Shown: positions 15,549 to 24,329 of the stretch, piece after piece | How positions within the stretch are numbered: the first letter of the stretch is position 1 | Layout: each line of letters begins with the position of its first letter | DNA from: Arthrobacter sp. AFG7.2 | Lineage (GTDB): Bacteria > Actinomycetota > Actinomycetes > Actinomycetales > Micrococcaceae | Assembly (NCBI RefSeq): GCF_002892835.1 | Contig: NZ_PJMB01000004.1 | Location: 62,001 to 126,000 of the forward strand | Length of the DNA stretch: 64,000 nt | Direction of reading: 5' to 3' | Position numbers and translations under genes: made by a program | Notes under the pieces: model-generated | What the model saw: only the letters and a program-made list of their open reading frames with translations | The model's database searches: none | What the model was told of the DNA's origin: nothing

Positions 15549-18221
15549 ATGACGCTCCCAACCGAAAGCACCGTCGGTCAGCAGACCATTGCGGTGGGGG
15601 AACGCAGGTTCCGCACTGTTGACGTCAGGGCGGCATTGGGCACCGACTTCCACCGCCTGCCGATGGTGCTTCGCCTGCTGGCAGAAAATACCCTGCGGCG
15701 GTCTGCGGCGGCCGAGTCGGCGCGGACCATCGGGAACCTCCGCGCGTGGCTCCGGGCCCGGACTTCGGATGAGGAACTGGAGTTCTGGCCGCAGCGGGTA
15801 CTGATGCATGACACCACCAGCACCCCGGCCCTGGTGGACGTGGCCGCCATGCGGGACACCCTGGCGGAAGCCGGTGTTGACCCGTCCACGCTGAACCCCA
15901 TGCTGCGGGTGGACGTTTCGATCGACCATTCCCTGGCTGTGGAGGAGTACGGCCGTCCTGACGCAGCCGGCCGCAACCTGGTCCACGAGTACCGGCGGAA
16001 CCGGGAGCGGTACCGTTTCCTGAAGTGGGCGTCCCAGGCGATGGAGACAGTCCACATCAACCCGCCGGGCACCGGCATCATGCACACCATTAACCTCGAA
16101 CAGCTGGCAACGGTGGTCACCACCGTTGAAAATAACGACGGCGGCCTGCCGTGGGCAGTGCCGGACATGATGATCGGCACGGACAGCCACACGCCCATGA
16201 TTAATGGAGTGGGCGTCCTGGGCTGGGGCGTCGGCGGCCTCGAGGCCCAGACGGTGATGTTCGGCATGCCCACCACCCTTCGCATTCCGGACGTCATCGG
16301 TGTCAGGTTCACGGGAACCCTCCCTCCCGGCGCGACCGCAACGGACCTGGCCCTGACCGTCACCCAGCGACTGCGTGCCGTAGGCGTATCGGGTGAGTTC
16401 GTGGAGTTCTTCGGCCCTGGCGTCGCCAGCCTGACAGTGGGGCAGCGGGCAGTGGTTTCCAACATGGCACCCGAATACGGGGCCACCACAGGCTACTTTC
16501 CTATTGACGGGCACGTCCTGGACTATCTGCGTGAAACAGGCCGCAGCGAGTTCCAGCGCACTCTGGTTGAGACCTACGCACGCGCCGGCGGATTCTGGTT
16601 CGACCCGGACGCGGAGCCCCACTACACCTCCACCATTACGGTGGACCTCACTGCGATCGAGCTGCGCGCCGCTGGCCCACGCCGGCCGCAGGACCTTCTC
16701 GCGCTGTCCCGGATTCCTGTGGTGCTGCAAGCCGAGAACATCAAGGCACACGAACCGGCCGGCCACCTGCCCCCGTTTCCTGTTGCATTGGCCGCCATCA
16801 CCAGCTGCACCAACACCACTGATCCCAAACTGCTGATCGCTGCAGGCCTGGTTGCCGCGAAGGCTCGGAAGCTGGGGCTGGCCCTCCCGTCATGGGTGAA
16901 AACTTCACTCGCCCCCGGGTCGCCAGCGGCCGCGAGCTACCTCAAACGGTCCGGTTTGCTGGAGGACCTCGGGGCTGTCGGCTTCGACATCGTCGGCTTT
17001 GGGTGCACCACCTGCATCGGCAATCCCGGCCCTCTTCCCGAACGGATCAAGACCAGCCTCGATGCAGGCACGATCCGTCCGGTGGCCATCCTCTCCGGAA
17101 ACCGCAACTTCCCGGGCAGGGTCCACCCGGACCTGGACCTCGGGTTCATCATGTCCCCGCCCCTGGTCGTCGCGTACGCCTTGGCCGGCCGGGCGGACAT
17201 CGACCTTGCGGCCCACGATTTCCGTGCCGGGAACGACCAAGAAGGTGCGCACGTAACTCTCGATGATCTGCTGCCAAGCCAGGAAGAGATCGACGAGGCA
17301 TGGGAAGCCGGCCAGGACCCGCTGGATTTTGCCAGGGACTTCTCGGTGGCCGTGCGGAATCCGATGTGGTCCCGCCTCGAAGCACCGGACTCGCCCCTGT
17401 TTCCCTGGGACTCCGAGTCCACCATTTTGCGCCGCCCTCCTTTTGCCTCTCCGGACCAGGGAACCCAGCTGGGCCACTACATAGCCCACCCCTTGCTGGT
17501 CCTCGGCGATGACATCACAACGGACCACATCTCCCCGGCCAGCGCGATCCCGGCAGACAGCCTGGTGGCGGACTTCCTGGTGGAGCGAGGCGAGGACCGG
17601 GACGACCTCAACGTCTTTGCCTCGCGGCGCGGCAACTGGGAGGTGATGCTCCGCGGCGGGTTCCACAGCAAAACGCTCAACAACCGCCTCGGCACCGCAA
17701 TCCCGGGTGGGCTCCCGGTTGCCCACACCGTCCACGGGCCCAGCGGCGATGTCCTGCCACTGCCGGAAGCCGCGGAACGCTACCGCCAGGAAGGGAACTC
17801 CACGGTCATCATCGCCGGAGAACGGTTCGGCACCGGCTCCTCCCGCGACTGGGCAGCCAAAGTCCAAAGGCTCCTCGGTGTGCGGGCGGTTGTCGCCGGC
17901 AGCTTTGAGCGGATCCACCGTTCCAACCTGATCGGCATGGGTGTACTGCCGCTGATCGCCCCCGAAGATCTCCGCGACAGGCTTCAGGACCTGCAGCCTG
18001 GAGACCGGGTCGAGATTGTCGCGCCCGCCCGGGAGCTCGCCCCGCGCACCCGGATCCGCCTCGTCCTGCACCTCGCTGACGGTCGGACCGAGGAGCTCAC
18101 CGCGCGCGCCGCCGTCGAAACCGAACTCGACGTCGCCCTGCTCCGGGCCGGAGGCGTCATCCCCTCCCTGCTGCGCTCCACCATCGAGGCCACGCACACG
18201 AAGGAGACCGCATCAGCATGA
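15549..18221 (+). CDS. Aconitate hydratase (divergent AcnA-type)
   Basis: 890 aa from the ATG at 15549, chosen over the frame's earlier ATG at 15489 (inside the palindrome) because AGAGAAGG precedes it. Converts citrate to isocitrate in the cytosol using a 4Fe-4S cluster: the cluster cysteines are seen in AITSCTNTTDP and VGFGCTTCIGN. Other sites: DSHTPMINGVG, SGNRNFPGRVH, LGDDITTDHISPAS and the swivelling-domain GTGSSRDWAAK. VLMHDTTSTPALVD replaces the more usual VLLQDFTGVPAVVD, so this is a divergent, probably secondary, aconitase. Its stop overlaps the icd start by 4 nt. A related acid (for example 2-methylcitrate) cannot be excluded. Confidence 0.88.
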   Translation: MTLPTESTVGQQTIAVGERRFRTVDVRAALGTDFHRLPMVLRLLAENTLRRSAAAESARTIGNLRAWLRARTSDEELEFWPQRVLMHDTTSTPALVDVAAMRDTLAEAGVDPSTLNPMLRVDVSIDHSLAVEEYGRPDAAGRNLVHEYRRNRERYRFLKWASQAMETVHINPPGTGIMHTINLEQLATVVTTVENNDGGLPWAVPDMMIGTDSHTPMINGVGVLGWGVGGLEAQTVMFGMPTTLRIPDVIGVRFTGTLPPGATATDLALTVTQRLRAVGVSGEFVEFFGPGVASLTVGQRAVVSNMAPEYGATTGYFPIDGHVLDYLRETGRSEFQRTLVETYARAGGFWFDPDAEPHYTSTITVDLTAIELRAAGPRRPQDLLALSRIPVVLQAENIKAHEPAGHLPPFPVALAAITSCTNTTDPKLLIAAGLVAAKARKLGLALPSWVKTSLAPGSPAAASYLKRSGLLEDLGAVGFDIVGFGCTTCIGNPGPLPERIKTSLDAGTIRPVAILSGNRNFPGRVHPDLDLGFIMSPPLVVAYALAGRADIDLAAHDFRAGNDQEGAHVTLDDLLPSQEEIDEAWEAGQDPLDFARDFSVAVRNPMWSRLEAPDSPLFPWDSESTILRRPPFASPDQGTQLGHYIAHPLLVLGDDITTDHISPASAIPADSLVADFLVERGEDRDDLNVFASRRGNWEVMLRGGFHSKTLNNRLGTAIPGGLPVAHTVHGPSGDVLPLPEAAERYRQEGNSTVIIAGERFGTGSSRDWAAKVQRLLGVRAVVAGSFERIHRSNLIGMGVLPLIAPEDLRDRLQDLQPGDRVEIVAPARELAPRTRIRLVLHLADGRTEELTARAAVETELDVALLRAGGVIPSLLRSTIEATHTKETASA

Positions 18222-19474
18222 ACAGGATCAGCGTGAACCAGCCCATTGTCGAACTCGACGGCGACGAAATGGCCCACACCATGTGGACCCTCGTCAGGGA
18301 CAGGCTCATCACACCCCACGTCGACGTGCCTATCCTGCGCTTCGACCTCTCGTTGCCGAACCGCGAGCGGACCGGCGACAAGGTCACGCTCCAGGCAGCC
18401 GAGGCTGTTGCGGAGCACCGGGTGGGCGTCAAATGCTCCACCATCACCCCTGACGCCGCCCGGGCAGCCGAATATGGGCTTTCAAGACTCTGGCCCTCGC
18501 CCAACGGCACCCTGCGCAACGTGCTGAACGGGGTCATTTTCCGCGAGCCCGTCATCATCGATTCCGTGCCCCGGCTCGTCCCTGGCTGGACCAAACCGAT
18601 CGTCATCGCCCGGCACGCCCACGCGGACCAGTACAAGGCAGTGAACTTCGCGGTTCCCGGCGCCGGCCGGCTGACTTTGACGTACACGCCCGACGACGGG
18701 TCCCCGGCAACCAGTCACGACGTAACCACCTTCCCGGAGTGCGGGGGAGTGGCCCTGGGCATGTACAACTACACCGACTCCATCCGCGACTTCGCCCGCG
18801 CCTGCTTCGCCCGCGGGCTCAAGCTCGGCTATCCGGTGTACTTCTCATCCAAGAACACCGTCCTTAAAGCCTACGACGGGCACTTTAAGGACGTCTTTGA
18901 CAGCGTTTACGCCGAGGAGTTCCGGTCCCGCTACCAGGCGGCCGGACTCTTCTACGAGCACCGGCTCATTGATGACATGGTGGCCTCCGCCCTCAAATGG
19001 GAGGGCGGCTACGTGTGGGCATGCAAGAACTACGACGGCGACGTCCAGTCGGACATCGTTGCCCAGGGCTTCGGTTCCCCCGGACTCATGACCTCCGTCC
19101 TCACCACCCCGGACGGGAGCATCCAGCTCACCGAGGCAGCCCATGGGACCATCGCCAGGCACCACCGCCGCAGGGAAGCCGGGGAAATGACTTCCACCAA
19201 CCCCATTGCCACCATTTTCGCCTGGACCCGGGGGCTCGCCCACCGGGCAGCCCTGGACCGGAACGCCGCGCTGGCCGACTTCACCGTTGAGCTCGAGCGT
19301 GCGACGGTCGGGACTGTGGAACAAGGAACAATGACTGCCGATCTGGCTCGCCTGGTGCCAACTGGGGCCAGTACCGTCACGACTGAAGGATTCATCCAGG
19401 CAGTCGCAGACCGATTCGCGGCCGCCCCTGCCGGGGGGAAGATGCGCCGTCTCGACGGCCACGGCAGTGAGTAG
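18218..19474 (+). CDS. icd: NADP-dependent isocitrate dehydrogenase, dimeric (type II)
   Basis: 418 aa with an ATGA overlap to aconitase. Oxidative decarboxylation of isocitrate to 2-oxoglutarate. Family features: IVELDGDEMAHTMW near the N-terminus, VGVKCSTITPD, WPSPNGTLRNVLNGVIFREP (substrate serine loop), the cofactor/metal region YDGDVQSDIVAQGFGS and AAHGTIARHHRR, with ENPIAT-type TSTNPIATIFAW. Length is normal for the eukaryote-like homodimeric type; the C-terminus has a low-conservation tail. With TctABC and aconitase it forms an uptake-to-2-oxoglutarate route for citrate. Confidence 0.93.
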   Translation: MNRISVNQPIVELDGDEMAHTMWTLVRDRLITPHVDVPILRFDLSLPNRERTGDKVTLQAAEAVAEHRVGVKCSTITPDAARAAEYGLSRLWPSPNGTLRNVLNGVIFREPVIIDSVPRLVPGWTKPIVIARHAHADQYKAVNFAVPGAGRLTLTYTPDDGSPATSHDVTTFPECGGVALGMYNYTDSIRDFARACFARGLKLGYPVYFSSKNTVLKAYDGHFKDVFDSVYAEEFRSRYQAAGLFYEHRLIDDMVASALKWEGGYVWACKNYDGDVQSDIVAQGFGSPGLMTSVLTTPDGSIQLTEAAHGTIARHHRRREAGEMTSTNPIATIFAWTRGLAHRAALDRNAALADFTVELERATVGTVEQGTMTADLARLVPTGASTVTTEGFIQAVADRFAAAPAGGKMRRLDGHGSE

Positions 19475-19576
19475 GCTGATCGAGATCTCATTGGCGGCTC
19501 ATAAGGAAGCATGAGAACGGCATCAGGCAGCAGCAGCTGCACCCCGTAGTTGGAACTACCCCCGATTGGATCTCCC

Positions 19577-20701
19577 ATGCGCGAACTGAACTTCGTGTCC
19601 ACCGGAAACCTGCAATGGCACGAGCGCGAAGATCCCGTCCTGCTGGCCGGCGAGGATGCCATCGTTCGTCCCATTGTGGTGAGCCGGTGTGATGGTGACA
19701 CCCTCCCGCTGCATCACCGCGTGTCGCGCGCCATGGCGGCAGGCCTGAAGGCCGGACTGATCGACCCCGCAGTGGGAAGCATCTGCGGCCGGGTCCCTTT
19801 CCAGGGGCCATTCGCCATTGGGCATGAGGCCATCGCCGAGGTTGTGTCCCTCGGAGCGGATGTCACCGGACTGAACGTGGGGGACAAAGTAGTGGTGCCC
19901 TGGTCCGTTTCCTGCGGAACCTGCTCTACGTGCCTCCGCGGGCTGACCTCAAAATGCTTGACCACCCGGAACGGCAGAACGCTGGCAGCCTATGGATTTG
20001 GCCCGGCGAGCGGTTCCTATGGCGGAATGGTCTCGGACCTGCTGCGCGTCCCGTTTGCCAGCCACATGCTGGTGCCGCTTCCAGCCGGCCTTGATCCCCT
20101 GCGGGTCGCATCGGCCAGCGACAATCTGGCCGATGCCTGGCGGACTGTGGTGCCATACCTGCAGCAGCGGCCGGGTGCCACTGTCCTGGTGCTTGGCGGA
20201 GGGGCAAAGTCAATCGGGCTCTACGCGGCTGGGCTGGCCGCAGCCCATGGTGCGAGTGCAGTGGACTACCTTGACACCAGCGAGGACCGCCTGGCGAGGG
20301 CTGCCAAACTCGGGGCCAACGCCCACCGTCCAGCCCGGAACGGTGCTGTGCCTGACCGCCGGGGGTACGACATTGTGGTGGAGGCAACCAGCAGGACCGC
20401 AGGCATCCGCAGGGCCATCCGGGCTACCGCCCCCGGCGGCACCTGCACGGCCGTGGGCTACTACGTGGCCACCAACACCGGAGTTCCGCTCATGCACATG
20501 TATGCCAACGACATCACCTTACATCTGGGCGTTTCCCACCCACGGGCAGTCCTTCCCGAACTCCTTGACTGGATCAACACCAACGACTTTCCTGCAGAAG
20601 AAGTCACCAGCAGCGTGGTGTCCTTCGATGATGCTCCGCAGGCCTATTCAGAGCGGACCACCAAGCTGGTCCTGCACCGCCCGGCAAGCATCACCGTCTA
20701 G
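19577..20701 (+). CDS. Zinc-dependent alcohol dehydrogenase (MDR superfamily)
   Basis: 374 aa; the ATG at 19577 gives the usual N-terminus (the frame is open to 19550). GroES-like domain with catalytic-zinc Cys in SRCDGD (where CGSD is usual), GHE at about 93, and the structural zinc loop CGTCSTCLRG-x4-C. Rossmann loop VLGGGAKSIGLYAAGLA at about 205. Substrate unknown. It follows icd by about 100 bp on the same strand, so it may be cotranscribed, but it has no evident role in citrate use. A convergent lipoprotein gene follows. Confidence 0.85.
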   Translation: MRELNFVSTGNLQWHEREDPVLLAGEDAIVRPIVVSRCDGDTLPLHHRVSRAMAAGLKAGLIDPAVGSICGRVPFQGPFAIGHEAIAEVVSLGADVTGLNVGDKVVVPWSVSCGTCSTCLRGLTSKCLTTRNGRTLAAYGFGPASGSYGGMVSDLLRVPFASHMLVPLPAGLDPLRVASASDNLADAWRTVVPYLQQRPGATVLVLGGGAKSIGLYAAGLAAAHGASAVDYLDTSEDRLARAAKLGANAHRPARNGAVPDRRGYDIVVEATSRTAGIRRAIRATAPGGTCTAVGYYVATNTGVPLMHMYANDITLHLGVSHPRAVLPELLDWINTNDFPAEEVTSSVVSFDDAPQAYSERTTKLVLHRPASITV

Positions 20702-20800
20702 AAGTCGTGGGGTCGAAAGGCCCGGTGCTTGGGGAGAAGAGTGCTAGGCATGTTGCTTGTTTGCAGCGCCTTCTGAGACCTCTCCCCACTACTTTTAAAA

Positions 20801-20827
20801 GCCGACAATGGATATTGCGCCAAACCT
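20801..20827 (+). repeat. 27-bp dispersed intergenic repeat, copy 3
   Basis: GCCGACAATGGATATTGCG then CCAAACCT. Located 25 nt past the stop of the minus-strand lipoprotein gene. With copy 4 it brackets that gene in direct orientation. Confidence 0.5.
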
Positions 20828-20851
20828 AAATTGGTTGATGAAGGAGAGTCT

Positions 20852-21538
20852 CTAACCGGCGGCGGGTTTGGTCTCGATGTAGTTGATGACCAGGAACTCT
20901 CCCGCCGGAACCAGTTCCACGTACCAGCGGGTCGGCTTGTCCAGGTCCTCCCAATTGCCCTGGCCGGCCACTACGGGGCGGTAGATGGCATCGAACTTCA
21001 GGAACGTTCCGCTGTCTGTGGCGCTCGAATCGATCTCCTGCAACAGTTCGAACTTCCCCCGCCCGCTTCCCTCCGGCCCGGCAGAGCGGACCGCTGCCAG
21101 GTTCTGCTGGTTCATCACTTTTACAGAAGTGAAGTATTGCTGCCAGGCCACGTCGCTGTGCGTGGTGAACAGGGTGGCCGAGTAGGCCTCCGCGTTCCTT
21201 GCGGCAAGCCGCTCAACACAGCTCTCAGGGACGGCCGTGCCTGGACTCCAGGCGGCGATCAGCTCGGAACCGGCGTTGAACCAGCCGCTGTAAGAGTTCA
21301 GGACACTGCCGATCGTCTCGCGCGGGGTGCCCAGGGGGATCCGGACCGGCGTTAGGTCGTTCTGGCCAACGAAGGGGCACTCCGGCGGAAGCGCTGACAC
21401 AGGAGTGGCCGGAGCGGTATCCGGCAGAGGCTGCGGCGACGGGAACAGGCTGCAGCCGCTGATGCCGGCCAGCAGCACAAGTGCGGCAGCCGCCGTCGTC
21501 ATTTTTCTGCCGAGCCCATGCCTGACTGGAACCTTCAT
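20852..21538 (-). CDS. Putative lipoprotein of unknown function
   Basis: 228 aa. Basic N-terminus, hydrophobic stretch and lipobox LAGISGC at about residues 24-30, so it should be lipid-anchored on the outer face of the membrane. The mature part is Pro/Ala-rich for about 25 residues, then a folded domain of about 170 residues with two further Cys (PPECPF and ESCVER) that could pair. No enzyme motif recognised. Monocistronic; bracketed by copies 3 and 4 of the 27-bp repeat. Confidence 0.75.
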   Translation of the reverse strand: MKVPVRHGLGRKMTTAAAALVLLAGISGCSLFPSPQPLPDTAPATPVSALPPECPFVGQNDLTPVRIPLGTPRETIGSVLNSYSGWFNAGSELIAAWSPGTAVPESCVERLAARNAEAYSATLFTTHSDVAWQQYFTSVKVMNQQNLAAVRSAGPEGSGRGKFELLQEIDSSATDSGTFLKFDAIYRPVVAGQGNWEDLDKPTRWYVELVPAGEFLVINYIETKPAAG

Positions 21539-21647
21539 TAGTTCTCCCCCAATAACGCCACCCTCATCCGGACGACGCTGACCATCCTACCGGGCGATAG
21601 ATAAGCGGAGGGCCTATCTCAGACCTCATCCCCGGCCATTTCCAGAC

Positions 21648-21674
21648 TCCGACAACCGTAATTCCGTCAGCCTG
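21648..21674 (+). repeat. 27-bp dispersed intergenic repeat, copy 4
   Basis: TCCGACAACCGTAATTCCG then TCAGCCTG. Lies between the lipoprotein start (21538) and the end of the GH32 gene (21682). Confidence 0.5.
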
Positions 21675-21681
21675 CCCGCGT

Positions 21682-23238
21682 TCAGGGGAAGAGGGTCCGG
21701 GTGCCGTCAAAGATGTCCGCCATGGTCCACGCATCGAGGGAGAGCACCTGCGCCGTACCCTCTGCCGCAAGGCTGATACGTTCCCCGCCCAGGGTGGGGT
21801 AGACGCGGGCCGTGAGCGGCATTCCGTTGGCAAAAATTTCGACGGCGGACCGGTCCAGGATGACCCGCAGGTGCACCCGTCCTTCGGGCATGGGGACGGG
21901 CCCGGACTTGTCTTCTATATCAACGGCTGGATCAAGGCTGCTTCGAGTGCGGTCGAGGCGGAGCGTGCCACTGCCGGTGCCCTCAGCCGCCCTTCGCAGC
22001 TCGATGACCGTTTCCTCGGCGGGGCTGCCGGAGGTGCCCCCGCCAAGGGAACCCAGTACACCGAGCCGCAGCACGGCGCCCGGGTCGAGTTGGAGGTCCA
22101 GTTCGAGGTCGAGTTGCTTGCCGGACACACCGGTTCCCACGGGTTCCAACAAACCGCCCAACACCAGCCCGGACAAACCGGCGTGCTCACGGCGCAGCTT
22201 CTTGATTTCCGGCACGGGTGCGAAGCGGAGGGTCCCGTCCTCCGCCGCCGTGACAATGCGAGGCAGGCTCATCACCCCTGACCAGCCGGCCTCCACCATC
22301 GCCGCATCACTTCGGCCTTCCTGCATCCAGCCGAACAGGACACGCCGGCCGGCCTCATCCTGGAACGATTGCGGCGCGTAGAAAAAGCGGCCTCCGTAGT
22401 CCAGCCGGTGCAGCGCCGCGGGCTCGAAACTGTCTCCGGCATACCTGCCCGTCCAGTACAGCGGATGGTGGGTGTCGCCGTCGTCCCAGGCGGAGAAGAC
22501 CAGCACATCCGGTGAGCCGTCGGAAGTCGCAGACCCCAGCGAGCCCCGTCCGGCCCGGAACAGGTCAACGCACTCCCACATGGTCCCCGTCCAGTCAGTG
22601 TCGGAGGGGTCACCCTGGGAGGCATCACCGATGAACAGCGGCCCGATGTAGTCCCACGCCCGCAGATCTGCCGACTCGTACAAAAACGCAGTGCCGCCGC
22701 GCCCGCGGATGCCCGAACCCACCAGCTGCCGCCACTTCGTACCTTCACGCCAGACGCAGTGGTCGCGGTACGCCGTGATATCCACTCCAGCCGGCGGTGC
22801 CGCGATCACCGGATTTCCGGGGTCCTTCGTCCAGGTCAGCAGGTCCGGGGATCCCACGGCGACGCACGGCAACTCCTTGCCCTCGGACCGCCCCGAATAC
22901 ACCAGGGTGGGCGTGCCGCCGTCGTTCACCAGGACCCCCGACCAGCAACCCTCGGCGTCCGGTCCAGCGGACGGTTCCAGGGCAATGGGCTGGTCCGTCC
23001 AGGTGACCAGGTCCGTGCTGGTGGCGTGACCCCATTGAATGCGGTGATGGAACGCGCCCTCCGGGTTGTACTGGTAGAAGAGGTGGTACGTGCCGTTCCA
23101 TTGGCTGACGCCGTTGGGATCGTTGAGCCAACCGGCCGGGGAGACGAAATGGAAGCGTGGCCGGAGGGGATCGGCTTCGGCCCGGGCAACCAACTCGTCC
23201 TGCGGGACGGTTGCGAGCGGGTGGGTCAGTTCAGTCAT
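21682..23238 (-). CDS. GH32 beta-fructofuranosidase / fructan hydrolase (Opp-linked operon)
   Basis: 518 aa from the ATG at 23238, which overlaps the stop of the ATPase gene (ATGA); longer frames upstream are out of the operon pattern. Five-bladed propeller with WLNDPNG (nucleophile Asp, about residue 40) and the acid/base Glu in MWECVDLF. The stabiliser motif RDP reads YRDHCVW, with His for Pro. C-terminal beta-sandwich with AVEIFANG. No signal peptide, so it cleaves sucrose or short fructosides after uptake. Last gene of the lacI-SBP-permease-ATPase operon. Confidence 0.92.
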   Translation of the reverse strand: MTELTHPLATVPQDELVARAEADPLRPRFHFVSPAGWLNDPNGVSQWNGTYHLFYQYNPEGAFHHRIQWGHATSTDLVTWTDQPIALEPSAGPDAEGCWSGVLVNDGGTPTLVYSGRSEGKELPCVAVGSPDLLTWTKDPGNPVIAAPPAGVDITAYRDHCVWREGTKWRQLVGSGIRGRGGTAFLYESADLRAWDYIGPLFIGDASQGDPSDTDWTGTMWECVDLFRAGRGSLGSATSDGSPDVLVFSAWDDGDTHHPLYWTGRYAGDSFEPAALHRLDYGGRFFYAPQSFQDEAGRRVLFGWMQEGRSDAAMVEAGWSGVMSLPRIVTAAEDGTLRFAPVPEIKKLRREHAGLSGLVLGGLLEPVGTGVSGKQLDLELDLQLDPGAVLRLGVLGSLGGGTSGSPAEETVIELRRAAEGTGSGTLRLDRTRSSLDPAVDIEDKSGPVPMPEGRVHLRVILDRSAVEIFANGMPLTARVYPTLGGERISLAAEGTAQVLSLDAWTMADIFDGTRTLFP

Positions 23239-24329
23239 GCGGAGGCCTTTTCTTGAGCGTTCGACGCCGGGCGGTTGGGTTGGGTTGGTTCGCCCGCCAG
23301 GGCATGACCGGAGGCGCCGGCCCACGGCCGGTAAAGGTGGCAGCGCACCCAGTGCCGGTTTCCGGGGTCTCCAACCTGGTGGCGCACGGGTTCTTCGACT
23401 GAACAGGCCTGGTCCGGGTCGCCGTCGAACGCGCACGTGGCCGAAGCCATGACCGCCTGCCGCAGTTCGGCCCGGCGGACGGGATCGTACGAGCCTGCGC
23501 GTGCCGGGTCCGGGACGGCCGACACCAGGAGTTGCGTGTAGGGGTGCGCGGGGTTTGCCAGGAGATCCAGGGACTCGCCTTCCTCAACGAGTTCACCGGC
23601 GAACATGACTGCCGTCCGGTCCGCCAAATAGCGGGCGGACGCGAGGTCGTGGGTGATGTAGAGCATGGAGATCCCCTGCTCGTCGCGGAGCTTGCGCATC
23701 AGGTTCAGCACGCCGATCCGGACGGAAACATCCAGCATGGAGGTGGGCTCGTCGGCCAGGATGACCTGTGGTTCAACGGCGAGGGCCCGGGCAATGGCAA
23801 CGCGCTGGCGCTGCCCGCCGGAGAGCTCGTGCGGATACGAGTTCAGCATGTCGGCCTGCAGGCCAACAGTGGTCACGAGTTCTTCGAGCCGCCGCCGCGT
23901 CTCCTCCCCGGAACCGCCGCCCTTGCCGTGGATCGCCAGCGAACGCCGCAGGAAGTGCTCGATCCTGTGCGCCGGGTTCAGTGAACCGAAGGGGTCCTGG
24001 AAGACCATCTGCAGCTGGGACCGGAACGTCCGCGATGCCTGGAACCGGTCGCGTTTGAGGATGTCGACGCCGTCAATCAGGATTGCGCCGGAGCTCGGCT
24101 TCTCGAGCCGGGCAACGCAGCGGGCCAGGGTGCTCTTGCCGGAACCGGACTCGCCCACGAGCGCCAAGATTTCGCCGCGCCCGATGCTCAGATCCACGCC
24201 GTGCAGGGCGCGCACCGACCCGCGGGAGAACAGCCCTCCGATGGGGAACGACTTGCCGAGTCCACGGATTTCAAGGGCAGGCGTGCTGGTGGTGGACGCA
24301 GCCACCGGGGAAGTTAAGGAGTGGCTCAT
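23235..24329 (-). CDS. Opp/Dpp-type ABC transporter ATPase (OppF-like)
   Basis: 364 aa. Walker A GESGSGKS (about 59-66), ABC signature LSGGQRQRVAIARAL, Walker B ILADEPTSMLD, H-loop YITHDL. The C-terminal extension with CRYDLFP-like cysteines (ATCAFDGDPDQACSVEEP and VRCHLY) resembles the oligopeptide ATPases that may carry an Fe-S cluster. Second ATPase of a two-ATPase importer; ATGA overlaps on both sides. In this operon the cargo is more likely a fructo-oligosaccharide than a peptide. Confidence 0.92.
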   Translation of the reverse strand: MSHSLTSPVAASTTSTPALEIRGLGKSFPIGGLFSRGSVRALHGVDLSIGRGEILALVGESGSGKSTLARCVARLEKPSSGAILIDGVDILKRDRFQASRTFRSQLQMVFQDPFGSLNPAHRIEHFLRRSLAIHGKGGGSGEETRRRLEELVTTVGLQADMLNSYPHELSGGQRQRVAIARALAVEPQVILADEPTSMLDVSVRIGVLNLMRKLRDEQGISMLYITHDLASARYLADRTAVMFAGELVEEGESLDLLANPAHPYTQLLVSAVPDPARAGSYDPVRRAELRQAVMASATCAFDGDPDQACSVEEPVRHQVGDPGNRHWVRCHLYRPWAGASGHALAGEPTQPNRPASNAQEKASA

